A stretch of 64,000 bases of DNA from an uncultured Saprospiraceae bacterium (GTDB lineage Bacteria; Bacteroidota; Bacteroidia; Chitinophagales; Saprospiraceae). Under the pieces are notes generated by a model. It searched no databases. It was not told the origin of the DNA and was given only the letters and a program-made list of their open reading frames with translations. Location: positions 1-64,000 of the forward strand of contig CAKZUK010000102.1 in NCBI GenBank assembly GCA_937921775.1. Direction: 5' to 3'. Below, piece by piece: positions 51,901-61,908 of this stretch; within the stretch, counting starts at the first letter, position 1, and every line of letters begins with the position of its first letter. Position numbers and translations under genes: made by a program.

Positions 51901-53587
51901 ATCTTGTAATGGAGATACAAATGGTTCACTTACCATTGATATAAATTTAGGACAAGCACCTTATGGCTTCGTTTGGCAAAATCAAGATAACTCCTTAAAC
52001 GGAGTTGGCTCAGTGCTCGTGCAAAATGGTGATGGTGTTATCAATAACCTGCCTCCTGGGACCTACTACGTAACGGTAACGGATGTATGGGGACAGGCGG
52101 ATGCAACTGCCTTGGTCATCGAGCCTGAGGAATTAACTGCAACTGTAAATGAAACAGCTACTTCTTGCTTTGGCGAATGTGATGGCTCCGTTGGTTTTAC
52201 GGTAACTGGAGGTACGCCACCCTACCAATTCGCATGGCCAACTGGTCAAACAGGACCTGCAGTAAATAATTTATGCGCTGGGATATATTTGGTAACGGTA
52301 TCAGATGCCAATAATTGTGAAGCGATTATGTCAACGGTTGTTTTAGAGCCAGACGAAGTCATTGCAACTGCAGTAGAAGTCAACCCAGTTTCTTGTTTTA
52401 ATGGTTCAGATGGAGCAGCTACGGTGAGCATCAACGGAACGGCCCAATCTTATCTTTGGGATAATGGAGAGACGACTCAAGAAGCGACTAATCTTGATGC
52501 TGGTGTACATACTGTTGTGGTAATTGATGCAAATGCTTGTTCTTCAACCGCAAGTATTACGATCAACCAACCCGCAGATGCAGTGGCTGTGCTGGTAACA
52601 ATAGAATCAGAGATTGCTTGTTTTAATGGGACTGATGGGGCTTTACTTGCCACGGCGACTGGAGGTAGTGGTGGTTACACTTATGAGTGGAGTAGTGGTG
52701 ACTTAAATGCCATTGCCAATACCTTGACGGTTGGACAATATATCGTTACGGTAACGGACATCACAGGTTGTACTACGGTAGCTTCTGGAACCTTGACAGA
52801 GCCCAATGAGATATTCGCTGATCTGACAACTTTCCCGGTTACCTGTCCCGAAGGTATCAGTAGTGGTACCATTAATGTTGATACCGCTTTTGGAGGAATG
52901 AGTGATGGCTATACCTATTCATTAGATGGCATTTATTATGGAACGGATACCGTCTTTAATGAATTGATAGCAGGGATCTATAATGTTTTTGTACAAGATC
53001 TTAGTGGCTGTGCTCAATCTTTTGAAGTTGAAGTCGATGCACCTGAAGAAATTCTTTTAGAATTGAATGAGGATCAATCAATTAGGCTTGGAGAAAGTAC
53101 AGAGATAGAATCCTACGTTTTTAATTCAAATATCATTTATGACTGGACGGCAAACAGTCTGCCAATTGACTGTCCTGATTGTGATGAAATAGAAGTTACT
53201 CCAGTTGAAAATACCCTATATCAGCTCACCGTTTTAGACACGCTAAGCGGCTGTACAGCTACAGCAGAAACCTCCGTTGAAGTCATCTTAGAAAGGAACG
53301 TATTTATGCCAAATGCATTTTCTCCAAACGGAGACGGCGTGAATGATCTTTACTTTTTGAACGCAGGTCCTGAAGTTCAACAGATTAATTATTTACGAAT
53401 TTTTAATCGATGGGGAGCTCTGGTGTATGAGAGTAGAGAAGCAGAGCCGAATGACTCCCGTGAAGGATGGAATGGACAATTTAAGGGCAAGGCTGTAGCG
53501 ACGGGTGTTTATATTGTTATGGCTCAGGTGGAGTTCATTGATGGCGAGGTTTTGATTTACGAGGGAGATGTTTCTGTCCTGCGCTAA
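48998..53587 (+). CDS. Giant secreted SprB-repeat protein with T9SS type B (gliding motility-associated) C-terminal sorting domain
   Basis: Signal peptide; repeats such as CFNGSDGAATVSINGTAQSYLWDNGETTQEATNLDAGVHTVVVIDANACSSTASI; C-terminal VFMPNAFSPNGDGVNDLYFL...LRIFNRWGALVYES...WNGQFKGKAVATGVYIVMAQVEF. Confidence 0.93.
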   Translation: MKQHQNPHGNIIHTTLFLIGFLFLINPLKAQLTLEVTINSGQVTTTCTDNFGDPDPRFRVSVAGNALVTYPATDFCFTDLPNTQYVNTQACGNAIPTVVEICLRAFEDDGSFCNISPDCQEEICQDFIVPAPNTSVDYTLTMPTGLSSWGEVNFTLDLSGTYFGAPNDLICDAINMGVLTNGGVLGDATTSNYVNYCATGVNEPNTAFSNEQSVWFSFTTSPDPVSTTINLTSDPSGYGDPIALQFGIYESDDGTCNGNMTGVFFSSDTGTPDEMRIIECLEPNTNYFMMIDGGATVAGGVEGFFGVEISDLDATSAGDVMCEAENLGAVPDGGLISVTNQSNICSDYTFNEPWTSAFVPQRTVWYQFTIPASGHIIIDAMSNPDNPIGIQLALFTSNNDQCTGFFSEIGTNYTFQDLDESLEMQCLEPGEIVWLLIDGDGTSTTGVFDMNIIDGGDIAPQSTTQINEVICAGQTITIGGEVFDASSVVDITVPAWNNCDSLITGTVTVLPPLSSIIDTTICFGQSVTVGGTDYAVAGIYSPTLITADGCDSVVNLSLAIIDDMTATAAQTLEATGYQTPDGEATVVGTGGAGNFTYEWSDGQTSQNATNLIGGQNYCVTITDGIGCTAEDCVLVLFPSNILTSLNDVTLNCPGDEDGSLNLSISNGAAPYDYSWENLDDASMNGSGTIATEGGNNSIDNLPAGSYSFTISDAFGITIAIGDIIEPAAIFTNIDTTLCAGETLTVGATVFNVTSPINVVLPSYLGCDSTIVGNVEILTPIETVLDETLCFGEVLVVGSVVYNTSGPINEVLTSYTTCDSIVTGSLVVLSENITTIDTTICFGETIIIGGALYNTTGVWTDTETAFNTCDSTIVANLIVLDELVVSADITSSATGPGIPDGEITANLVGGQGPFTYLWSDSQTSQTAINLIGGQNYCVTVTDNIGCIGIDCVTVDFPSNVEVSMSDINLSCNGDTNGSLTIDINLGQAPYGFVWQNQDNSLNGVGSVLVQNGDGVINNLPPGTYYVTVTDVWGQADATALVIEPEELTATVNETATSCFGECDGSVGFTVTGGTPPYQFAWPTGQTGPAVNNLCAGIYLVTVSDANNCEAIMSTVVLEPDEVIATAVEVNPVSCFNGSDGAATVSINGTAQSYLWDNGETTQEATNLDAGVHTVVVIDANACSSTASITINQPADAVAVLVTIESEIACFNGTDGALLATATGGSGGYTYEWSSGDLNAIANTLTVGQYIVTVTDITGCTTVASGTLTEPNEIFADLTTFPVTCPEGISSGTINVDTAFGGMSDGYTYSLDGIYYGTDTVFNELIAGIYNVFVQDLSGCAQSFEVEVDAPEEILLELNEDQSIRLGESTEIESYVFNSNIIYDWTANSLPIDCPDCDEIEVTPVENTLYQLTVLDTLSGCTATAETSVEVILERNVFMPNAFSPNGDGVNDLYFLNAGPEVQQINYLRIFNRWGALVYESREAEPNDSREGWNGQFKGKAVATGVYIVMAQVEFIDGEVLIYEGDVSVLR

Positions 53588-53689
53588 TGGAATAATTTAA
53601 TTGTAAATAATTTAGAGATTCAGCGTGAACGGTCAAGGAAAAAAATATCGATAAAAAAGAACCGCATTCAATAGTACCAAAGTAAAACA

Positions 53690-53725
53690 AAAATGGCGAA
53701 CTTGATCAATCAAGCTCGCCATTTT
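53690..53725. terminator. Bidirectional terminator between convergent genes
   Basis: AAAATGGCGAACTTGAT/ATCAAGCTCGCCATTTT, 17-bp stem with one mismatch. Confidence 0.85.
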
Positions 53726-53743
53726 AAACTAAGTAAGTTTCAT

Positions 53744-54448
53744 CTATTTCACAAAAGACAACATAGGAGAAAAACCACCATTGCCATCTGTAATGTGATA
53801 GAAGTAAATACCACTTGTATAATCTGCAACATTCAATTCTACTTGATTATTTTGCTGATCTAAAGTAACAGATTCCATTTTCATACCTACCGTGTTGTAA
53901 ACAAGCAACTGAGCATCATCCGCATCATGTGTGTATGGGATTTGTATAAAATCGTCAGCAGGATTAGGGAAAGCCTTACCAACTTCATGTACAAAATCGA
54001 CCGTACTTGTTGCCATGCATTCTGCAATATTTACAACTAAAGTCGTACTATTAGTCGGATCGTTTCTATCATAGAAAACCAAGTTCCAAGATGAGCCAAA
54101 GGTACCTGCTGGAGAAGGAGTAAACTTAAACTGATCAGAGGAGCCATTGGGGGTCAGTGTCAAGATTATTTCTCCAGTATCTCCCCAAGTAGTAGTCTCA
54201 CTAACTGAGAAAAAACAAGCCGCTCCAATACAGATTTGAATGGCAGTATTGTCACCATCCATATAGCAATCTGATTCTAGGCGCAATGCAATGTCGATTG
54301 CTTCACCGCTCAGATTAGATAAGGTGAGATCACCGTAGTTAATATAATCATCCAATTCAGCTAGGTCCATTTGATTGGAGCTCAACTCTAATTGAGCATT
54401 GCTAGAGACAAAGCAAAGCAAAAGTAAAAATGTAAAAAGTGATTTCAT
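53744..54448 (-). CDS. Secreted protein with T9SS type A sorting domain
   Basis: Signal peptide; C-terminal KAFPNPADDFIQIPY...LLVYNTVGMKMESVTL...YTSGIYFYHI. Confidence 0.85.
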   Translation of the reverse strand: MKSLFTFLLLLCFVSSNAQLELSSNQMDLAELDDYINYGDLTLSNLSGEAIDIALRLESDCYMDGDNTAIQICIGAACFFSVSETTTWGDTGEIILTLTPNGSSDQFKFTPSPAGTFGSSWNLVFYDRNDPTNSTTLVVNIAECMATSTVDFVHEVGKAFPNPADDFIQIPYTHDADDAQLLVYNTVGMKMESVTLDQQNNQVELNVADYTSGIYFYHITDGNGGFSPMLSFVK

Positions 54449-54703
54449 ACGTCTATTGATTTATAAAAGATGAGAGGAATAAATAATAATTATTGATTAA
54501 AGAAAAACAAAGAATCTTCTTATTTTAAGTGCTATACTTGAAGCTGAGAATAGGTGCAAAGTTAAATATAAGGAAAAATTAACGATTAATGACCTATATC
54601 GGACCTTAGATATACCTCCTGATCGCTTTAGCAGTAAATGTCCAATCAGTTACATTTTCAATGCATGCCTATCAAATACTCAATCAAATTGATTAAATTT
54701 ACC

Positions 54704-54869
54704 AAAGTGACGGGATAAAATTATTTGATGTTTTACTATTTTTCTAAATTTACAAAGCGTTTGACCGATAGGGAATAAGCTTGTGAATTTATAAAAATGT
54801 CAAAAGGAAAAGATCAAATAATTCCGTCAAACTATCAAGATGACGGGATAAAATAATTCCGTCAAACTA
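54704..54869. repeat. Long imperfect palindrome plus direct repeats (family B, best copy)
   Basis: Left arm GACGGGATAAAATTATTTGATGTTTTAC...TTTACAAAGC vs right arm GCTTGTGAATTTATAAAAATGTC...ATCAAATAATTCCGTCAAAC; AAATAATTCCGTCAAACTA occurs twice and once with one mismatch at 39102-39120. Confidence 0.75.
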
Positions 54870-54929
54870 CACAATTATTCAATGAAGTATTTTCAAAAGC
54901 ACATCTCTCTTATAACTTAAAAATCAATC

Positions 54930-56879
54930 ATGAAAAAATCAATCTTAGTATTTGCATTCGCAATGTTTCTACATCTAAGCTTTCTGTCTGCACAGAACTG
55001 CCAGATGATGCCAGCGCATCCACAAGCTGGAGAGCGCATTAGCATCAAGTATGATCCGGCTGGCACTGACTTGGAAGGAATGGATGTATTTGCAGTAGCA
55101 TACGTTCTTGAACTTGGTGAGACCCCAAAGGCGCATGACGTAGCTATGGCGAAGTCTGACAATGGATATACCGCCAGTTTTCAAACTCCTGCCAATGCGC
55201 AAGCAGTATTTGTCAAATTCGAAAACGAAGACGGTGATAAGGTAGACAAAAATAATGGTGATGGTTACCATACTAAAATATACAAGGATGGTAAAGCTGT
55301 GAAAAATGCACATGCTGCTTCATCAGCAATCTATGGCGAGTACGCTGGATTATTTGGCATAAAGGCCAATGGTGCTAAAGCTGCTGAATCATTAGAATCA
55401 GAAATGACAAAGCCTTCTGATCGTTTTAGTATGGACTATCTCAGTTACTATGCCAACACAGTAAGATTGAATAAAGACGAAAAAGGCAAAGCTACAATTA
55501 TTGAACATCTGAATTCAACACTAGCAAAAGGAAAATTATCTGAAAAGGATATGTCTAAGCTTGCTGGCGTTGCACGTTCATTGAAAGATCAGGATTTATA
55601 CAAATCCATCAATGAAAAAATCAAAACCGATTTTCCGAAAGGTAAAATGGCTGTTTCAGAAAAATATGCTGGATTCCGAAAACTAGAAACACTGGATGAA
55701 AAAATAGCGATGTATAAAGAAGCAAAATCACTGTATGGTACGAATAAAGATCATAAAAGAATGATTGAGAATATGGCAAGCGGTATTGCTAGTGCTTACG
55801 GAAAGAAAGGCGACTTGAAAAATATGTATGCTTATGCTGAACAAGTATCAAGCAAAAGCAGTCAGGCTGGCATTTACAATAATATTGCTTGGGGATGCTC
55901 TGGCGAAAGTATTGAAGGTGAAGGACACCATATTAAAGAAGGTGCGGCAATGTCTTTGAAAAGTTTGCAATTAATCGAAGAAGAAATGGAAGTTCAGGAC
56001 GGTAAAATGGATGCTTACTCTGCTAGACAATGGAAACGCAACATGAAGTACTCTTTCGCTATGTACAGCGACACCTACGCATTGCTAGCTTACAAAACGG
56101 GCGATGTAAAAAGTGCACTTAAATACCAGAAAGTTGCCTGCGAAACTAGCGACATGGGCGATGCTACAATGAACTCACGATATGCTGTTTTTATGGAAAA
56201 AGATAAAGGGGCAAAAGAAACGATGAGCTTCCTAGAAAACATGATCACAGAAGGAAAAGCAAACGCTGCGATGAAGCAGCAATTTTCCAGACTCTTCAAA
56301 GCAAATGTTTCTGTTGATCAAGCTTCAGAGATGTACTTGGCTAGACTAGAGGAAAATGCTAAAGCACATAAGATCGAAGAGATCAAAGAAGAAATGATGA
56401 ATATGAAGGCACCAAGCTTCGCACTTAAGAATCTAAAAGGAGAAGAGGTAAGCTTGGAAAGTCTGAAAGGAAAAGTAGTCGTAGTTGACTTTTGGGCAAC
56501 TTGGTGTGGACCTTGTAAAGCATCTTTCCCAGGCATGCAAAAAGCAGTTACAAAATACGATAAGGCAGAAGATGTAGCTTTTGTATTTATTGATACTTGG
56601 GAAAGCGCAAAAAGCAAAGAAGAAAATGCTCAAAAATTTATCGACGGAAAAGGTTACACCTTCAACGTATTAATGGACAACGATAATAAGATGGTTTCTG
56701 ATTACGAAGTGAGTGGTATTCCTACTAAATTCATTCTGGATAAAGAAGGAAATATTCGCTTCAGAAGCTCTGGCTTCAATGGAAATGATGATGCTCTGGT
56801 GGATGAAATTTCTATTGTTGTAGAGATACTTCGCGGCGGTGATAGCGGCAATGGTCGCACTACCGGTGCTCAGCCTTAG
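54930..56879 (+). CDS. Secreted TlpA-like thioredoxin-fold protein with long N-terminal region
   Basis: Signal peptide; C-terminal APSFALKNLKGEEVSLESLKGKVVVVDFWATWCGPCKASFPGMQ. Confidence 0.9.
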   Translation: MKKSILVFAFAMFLHLSFLSAQNCQMMPAHPQAGERISIKYDPAGTDLEGMDVFAVAYVLELGETPKAHDVAMAKSDNGYTASFQTPANAQAVFVKFENEDGDKVDKNNGDGYHTKIYKDGKAVKNAHAASSAIYGEYAGLFGIKANGAKAAESLESEMTKPSDRFSMDYLSYYANTVRLNKDEKGKATIIEHLNSTLAKGKLSEKDMSKLAGVARSLKDQDLYKSINEKIKTDFPKGKMAVSEKYAGFRKLETLDEKIAMYKEAKSLYGTNKDHKRMIENMASGIASAYGKKGDLKNMYAYAEQVSSKSSQAGIYNNIAWGCSGESIEGEGHHIKEGAAMSLKSLQLIEEEMEVQDGKMDAYSARQWKRNMKYSFAMYSDTYALLAYKTGDVKSALKYQKVACETSDMGDATMNSRYAVFMEKDKGAKETMSFLENMITEGKANAAMKQQFSRLFKANVSVDQASEMYLARLEENAKAHKIEEIKEEMMNMKAPSFALKNLKGEEVSLESLKGKVVVVDFWATWCGPCKASFPGMQKAVTKYDKAEDVAFVFIDTWESAKSKEENAQKFIDGKGYTFNVLMDNDNKMVSDYEVSGIPTKFILDKEGNIRFRSSGFNGNDDALVDEISIVVEILRGGDSGNGRTTGAQP

Positions 56880-57053
56880 TCTATTATTAGACCTACTTAG
56901 ATAAACACATAGGACAGAACAGATTTGCCAAAAAAAAGAAATACCAACTCCGAATAATCGAAGTTGGTACTCAAACCCAATTTAACCTAGTTAGTATGAT
57001 ATTTCGACAGCTTTGTTTCCCTTGAAATTAAGCTGAAAAAAGTAATTTGAAAA

Positions 57054-57087
57054 AAGGCTCCAGAGATTTGCCCATCTTTGGAGCCTT
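57054..57087 (+). terminator. Intrinsic terminator-like hairpin
   Basis: AAGGCTCCAGAGAT/ATCTTTGGAGCCTT, 14-bp stem with one mismatch. Confidence 0.65.
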
Positions 57088-57373
57088 GAACTGTATGAAA
57101 CGATAAAAAATCAATTTTGCTTTTGTACTTCTAATTCTATAAATTAGATTTTCAAATAAGGATCCCAAACAATTAGCCTGGGAGCCTTAATATGAAATAT
57201 GTGAAACGATAAATCTTTATTTAATAATTAATGTTTTGTTGTTGTTTGATATCATAAAAGTAATGCACCTTTGTAACATTATTTCGCTCAATTGAAATTA
57301 AAATGTTATCCTGAGTGAAGAAGATTACTACTTAATACATTGATTACTAGAGACTTAAATTTTTATTTTTGTT

Positions 57374-58906
57374 ATGCCTATCTCACAAACAGACTCTTTA
57401 TTTCAACTCATTAAATCTCTAACGAAAGGGGAGAAGCGGAATTTTCGGCTTTATGCCAAACGAAATCATAACGCTGAGTCCTTAAAATTCATTGATCTGT
57501 TTGATATTTTTGATAAACAAACGGAAGGTAATGACGATGTTATCTTTTCAAAATTGAAAGGAGTTACTAAAGTTCAGTACTCTAACCTGAAAAGACATTT
57601 GTATAGTCAAATCATTACAAGTCTTCGGATTATCCATAAAGCAAAACGAGCAAACATTCAAGTGAGAGAATATGTTGACTTTGCATATATTCTTTATGGA
57701 AAAGGTTTGTTTTTGCAAGCGCTTAAAATTTTGCAAATGGCCAAAAGGGATGCCACTAAGCATCATCTGAACTTGTTGATACTGACAATTGTTGAATTTG
57801 AAAAGTTAATTGAAACTAGACACATTACACGGAGTGGAGAAGATAAGGCTCAGCTATTAGTGGAAGAATCTACTCGATTAACCAATACGATTTCGGATGC
57901 GGTATACCTCAGTAATCTTCGTGCTGAGCTACACACCATGTATCTTAAAGATGGACATAGTCAGAGTGACAAAGATCGTGAAATGCTGAAAAAGTATTTC
58001 AATGAGAAAACTCGGGCAGTTAGTGGTAAGTCTCTAGGAGTTATGGAGCAGATCTATCTCTATCAGTCGCACGTATGGTTTAATTATATTCAAATGGATT
58101 TTGAATCTTGTCGTGAATATGCTGAACGATGGGTCCAATTACTAAAAGATAATCCTGAAATGATTCAACGTGATGTCGACCTTTTTATGAGGGGATATCA
58201 CTATGTGCTTACAGCAACTTATCACCTCAAGGACGTGGAAAGCATGACTAAAAATTTGGCAGAACTCGAAAAGTTTAGATATGCATCATATAAAAAATTG
58301 AACTCTAATTCTCAAATCATTTCCTTCCTTTACGTTCATACTGGTCGTTTGAATAACGTGATCATTAGAGGGAATTTTGAGGAAGGTCTCGATCTCATTC
58401 CAAGAACGACAAGACGAATTAATAAATATAGACTCAAGTTGGATGACCACCGCGTCCTCATGTTTTATTTCAAAATTGCTTGGATTTATTTTGGAGCAGG
58501 AAAGGTTGATCGCGCGATTTTCTATCTGAATAAAATTGTCAATAAAGACATGTTGCATCTCCGCAATGATTTGCAGTTTTATTCCAGACTGATGTTTTTG
58601 ATGTGCCACTATGAGTTGGAGAATTTTGATACAATGACTTATCTACTCAAATCCTTCCAGCCATTTTTCAATCGATTAAAAGGTAGTTCTACAACGGAAT
58701 TACAATTGATCAACCTCTTCAAGTTGCTTGCTAAAAAGCCACCACATGAGCATCGCGAAATCATGACCAATGCAATAGGAGAATTGGACTTACTCAGAAA
58801 GGATCCATTCCTGAAAAATGCCTTTGTTTATCTTGACGTAATTAGTTGGTTAAAGAGCAAGGTGACTCGTCTTTCTTTGAGCGAGGTCGTCGCAGATTTG
58901 TTGTAA
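57374..58906 (+). CDS. Conserved hypothetical alpha-helical (TPR-like) cytoplasmic protein
   Basis: 510 aa, helix-rich, no signal peptide. Confidence 0.65.
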   Translation: MPISQTDSLFQLIKSLTKGEKRNFRLYAKRNHNAESLKFIDLFDIFDKQTEGNDDVIFSKLKGVTKVQYSNLKRHLYSQIITSLRIIHKAKRANIQVREYVDFAYILYGKGLFLQALKILQMAKRDATKHHLNLLILTIVEFEKLIETRHITRSGEDKAQLLVEESTRLTNTISDAVYLSNLRAELHTMYLKDGHSQSDKDREMLKKYFNEKTRAVSGKSLGVMEQIYLYQSHVWFNYIQMDFESCREYAERWVQLLKDNPEMIQRDVDLFMRGYHYVLTATYHLKDVESMTKNLAELEKFRYASYKKLNSNSQIISFLYVHTGRLNNVIIRGNFEEGLDLIPRTTRRINKYRLKLDDHRVLMFYFKIAWIYFGAGKVDRAIFYLNKIVNKDMLHLRNDLQFYSRLMFLMCHYELENFDTMTYLLKSFQPFFNRLKGSSTTELQLINLFKLLAKKPPHEHREIMTNAIGELDLLRKDPFLKNAFVYLDVISWLKSKVTRLSLSEVVADLL

Positions 58907-58921
58907 TTTTTGAAGGCCCCT

Positions 58922-59884
58922 TTAATGATCACTAACCTTCTCCACTTCAAAGAAAGAAGGATTACTTCCTTTAACTAGTTGGTATAATACCTCACGGGTT
59001 TTATTTGTAAGTTTCCCGTCAGCTGTATGTACAGGAAATTCCTGTATCAGCTTATTGTCTTTTAAGCTAAATTTATCCTGTCCCATATATCCTTCACTAA
59101 TCTGATCTGACTCAAAAGTATTTGGGTATTCTACTAGCGACATGGTCTTACCTTCATTTACAGAATAGGCGAGTACAGTACCCGTTTTTTTACTTTTACC
59201 TAAGTCAATAAAAAGTAACAATTCTGGCCAAGCATCACCATTCAAATCAGCAACTTGCGCCTCCGTAATAAAACCTTTAATTTCGGTCATTATTTTTTGA
59301 TTATCCTCAGTCAGACCAGAGGCTTGAATGAGCAGTGAATTACTCGAGCCGGTACTTCCAGCTTGAATCTTAAAGCTAATCCCGTTCATCGAAAGTTTCT
59401 TAACGAAACCACCTTCCAGCAATTGAGCGTCATCTAATGGCTCTGTCAGCTTAGTATAAGTTCCAGCGATACTTTTCCCTTCCACACAAAAACTTTCTAA
59501 AAAGGAAGCTTCGTTTTCTGCAGCCCCGCTAATACGCACTTGGTTTTTATCAAAAGAAAAAAGAATACTATTTTTTAAAAAGGAAGCTTCCAAGCTATTA
59601 GCGTCTTTTACGCTAGCAGTTGAAGCATAGGTACAAGTCGCTGCTTTATCATTGTCGACCCTAGAGCGAATGTTCATCTGAGCCTGATGATCGTTGATTG
59701 GTATGATAGATAGCGAACTCCAGTCTGATCCATCATCACGAGTCGTGTAGCCTTCACTTACGTAAATACCATTCATACTACTTAATGATTTGCTAAAATC
59801 TGTACTGCCAGAATTAGCCACATCTCCACAGCTTTGAAGGATGAGAATTAATGTAATACATGTAAAACAGAATTTGAAAGTCAT
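58922..59884 (-). CDS. Hypothetical lipoprotein
   Basis: MTFKFCFTCITLILILQSCGD lipobox; 320 aa. Confidence 0.65.
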   Translation of the reverse strand: MTFKFCFTCITLILILQSCGDVANSGSTDFSKSLSSMNGIYVSEGYTTRDDGSDWSSLSIIPINDHQAQMNIRSRVDNDKAATCTYASTASVKDANSLEASFLKNSILFSFDKNQVRISGAAENEASFLESFCVEGKSIAGTYTKLTEPLDDAQLLEGGFVKKLSMNGISFKIQAGSTGSSNSLLIQASGLTEDNQKIMTEIKGFITEAQVADLNGDAWPELLLFIDLGKSKKTGTVLAYSVNEGKTMSLVEYPNTFESDQISEGYMGQDKFSLKDNKLIQEFPVHTADGKLTNKTREVLYQLVKGSNPSFFEVEKVSDH

Positions 59885-60045
59885 TGCAGGTAGGTTTTGT
59901 TACAAAGGCAAATATAGGAAAAGGCTGGAAATGAAATACGCCTGTCTACCACAAATTGGCAAACAGGCGTATTATATAAGGTTTAAAGGTAAAACCGCAA
60001 AAATCTAAATGGAAAATTAGCGGTCACCCTGCTAAGCTAAGGATT

Positions 60046-61650
60046 CTAAAATCGCTTCTTCTTCTTAAAGCTACCTGCACCAGACTTCTTACGTCCACCA
60101 AAGGTTTTTCTTTCCCCGTCTCCGCTACCACTACGGTCGCGATCACCACTGCGATCTCTATCATTACTACGTTCTCTATCTCCTCCTCCTGTACGACGTC
60201 TGCGATCACCATAGCCACGGCCACCGCCGCCGCCACCACCACCGCGACGGAATCCACCGCCGCCGCCGCCACCACGTCGTCTATCACCACCTCTTCCTCT
60301 TGAATCACGGCCTCCACCGCCACGCTGTTCAAAATCATTCAAGTCTTTATCACTACCAGAACCTAACTTGTCTAGTTCGCCAACCAATAACTTCTTGATC
60401 AAAGCTTCTTTAGTAAGTTCCTCAAAAAGTTCGGTTACTTTTGCCAAGACATCGTCATGTATACGTCCCTTGGTTTTTGTATTGACGATACCTTCGCACC
60501 ATCTTTCTATTCGTGATTCCGCGATAGCTTCACTACTTGGAATTCTTACTTTTGTAAATTGAATACCCAACAAACGTTCAAGCGAGTAAATTCGGTAAGT
60601 TTCACGACCACTAATAAAAGTAATTGAAATACCTTTCTTTCCAGCACGAGCAGTACGACCACTACGGTGTGTGTAATATTCGTTTTGATCGGGTAGGGTA
60701 AAGTGAAAAACGTGTGTCAAATCATCTACATCAATTCCACGAGCTGCTACATCCGTTGCAACCAAAACCTTAAGGTCATGTGCTTTGAATCGACGCATTA
60801 CACGGTCACGTTGTGCTTGTGAAAGATCACCATGCAAGGCATCAGCACGATAACCTGCCTTTACTAAATCTTCCGCTAGGTTTTGTGTATCACGCTTAGT
60901 TCGACAAAAAACAACACCACGTAAATCCTGATTCAAATCAATAAAGCGAGTCATCGCTTCCATCTTGTCATGGTTACGTACCAAAACATATTGATGCTCA
61001 ATATTTACATTTACTTCGTTCTTAGTATTCACCTTCACCTCTACAGGCTCGTCCATGTATTTCTTGACGATTCTCTTAATCTCTTTCGCCATAGTTGCTG
61101 AAAACAACCAAGTGATTTTGTCCTCAGATGCATAGCTCAAAATCTCATCAATCTCTTCTTTGAAACCCATGTTGAGCATTTCATCTGCTTCATCCAGAAT
61201 CAACATTTCCAGTTGATCTAGGTTTACAGCTTTACGTTTGATCAAGTCAATAAGACGACCAGGTGTAGCAATGATAACGTGAGTTGGCTTGCGAAGCTCT
61301 TTGATTTGATTGTAAATCGGAGTACCACCATAAACAGGAAGTATATTAACTCTAGATTGGTACTTACTGTACTTGTAAAGTTGGTCAGCAATCTGCTGTC
61401 CAAGTTCACGTGTAGGAGCGAGTACGAGAGCTTGCGTATACTTTTTGGAAGTATCAATTCGCTGAAGTAGCGGTAATCCGAAAGCAGCAGTTTTACCAGT
61501 TCCCGTCTGAGCAAGACCGATAAAATCGGTATCCTCATTGATAAGAGTCGGTATGGCTTGTGTTTGAATGTCACTTGGCTTTTCGAATCCAAGTTCGGAG
61601 ATAGCCTTCAGAATGTCATCTGAGAGGCCCAGTTCTTTAAATGTTGTCAA
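60046..61650 (-). CDS. DEAD-box RNA helicase with Gly/Arg-rich (RGG-like) C-terminal tail
   Basis: AQTGTGKTAAFGLP, PTRELGQQI, LDEADEMLNMGF, FSATMA, HRSGRTARAGKKG; tail RGGGGRDSRGRGGDRRRGGGGGGGFRRGGGGGGGGRG. Confidence 0.96.
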   Translation of the reverse strand: MTTFKELGLSDDILKAISELGFEKPSDIQTQAIPTLINEDTDFIGLAQTGTGKTAAFGLPLLQRIDTSKKYTQALVLAPTRELGQQIADQLYKYSKYQSRVNILPVYGGTPIYNQIKELRKPTHVIIATPGRLIDLIKRKAVNLDQLEMLILDEADEMLNMGFKEEIDEILSYASEDKITWLFSATMAKEIKRIVKKYMDEPVEVKVNTKNEVNVNIEHQYVLVRNHDKMEAMTRFIDLNQDLRGVVFCRTKRDTQNLAEDLVKAGYRADALHGDLSQAQRDRVMRRFKAHDLKVLVATDVAARGIDVDDLTHVFHFTLPDQNEYYTHRSGRTARAGKKGISITFISGRETYRIYSLERLLGIQFTKVRIPSSEAIAESRIERWCEGIVNTKTKGRIHDDVLAKVTELFEELTKEALIKKLLVGELDKLGSGSDKDLNDFEQRGGGGRDSRGRGGDRRRGGGGGGGFRRGGGGGGGGRGYGDRRRRTGGGDRERSNDRDRSGDRDRSGSGDGERKTFGGRKKSGAGSFKKKKRF

Positions 61651-61908
61651 AATGATAAGTTTATGATTGAAGCTTATTCAACTTCAAAATGTATCCCTGA
61701 CAATTTAATCATTTAAAGCAATTAAAGGTATTGGTTGTTCTAAAACCTGCCCGCCATTTTAGTTGCGGGGAACACTTACTTACAGCGCATGATTTCTGCC
61801 GAAGGACGTAAATTTGAGTGCAAAGGTAAGTTTATTCTATTAAAAAAGTGTCGATTATGGATTCTATTGAAAAATAATAGGTTATTTATGACGATTTAAA
61901 GGTGATTT

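Noticed and set aside
60024-60338. 104-aa V/A-rich minus-strand ORF
   Set aside because: Out-of-frame reading of the Gly/Arg-rich repeat of the DEAD-box helicase.
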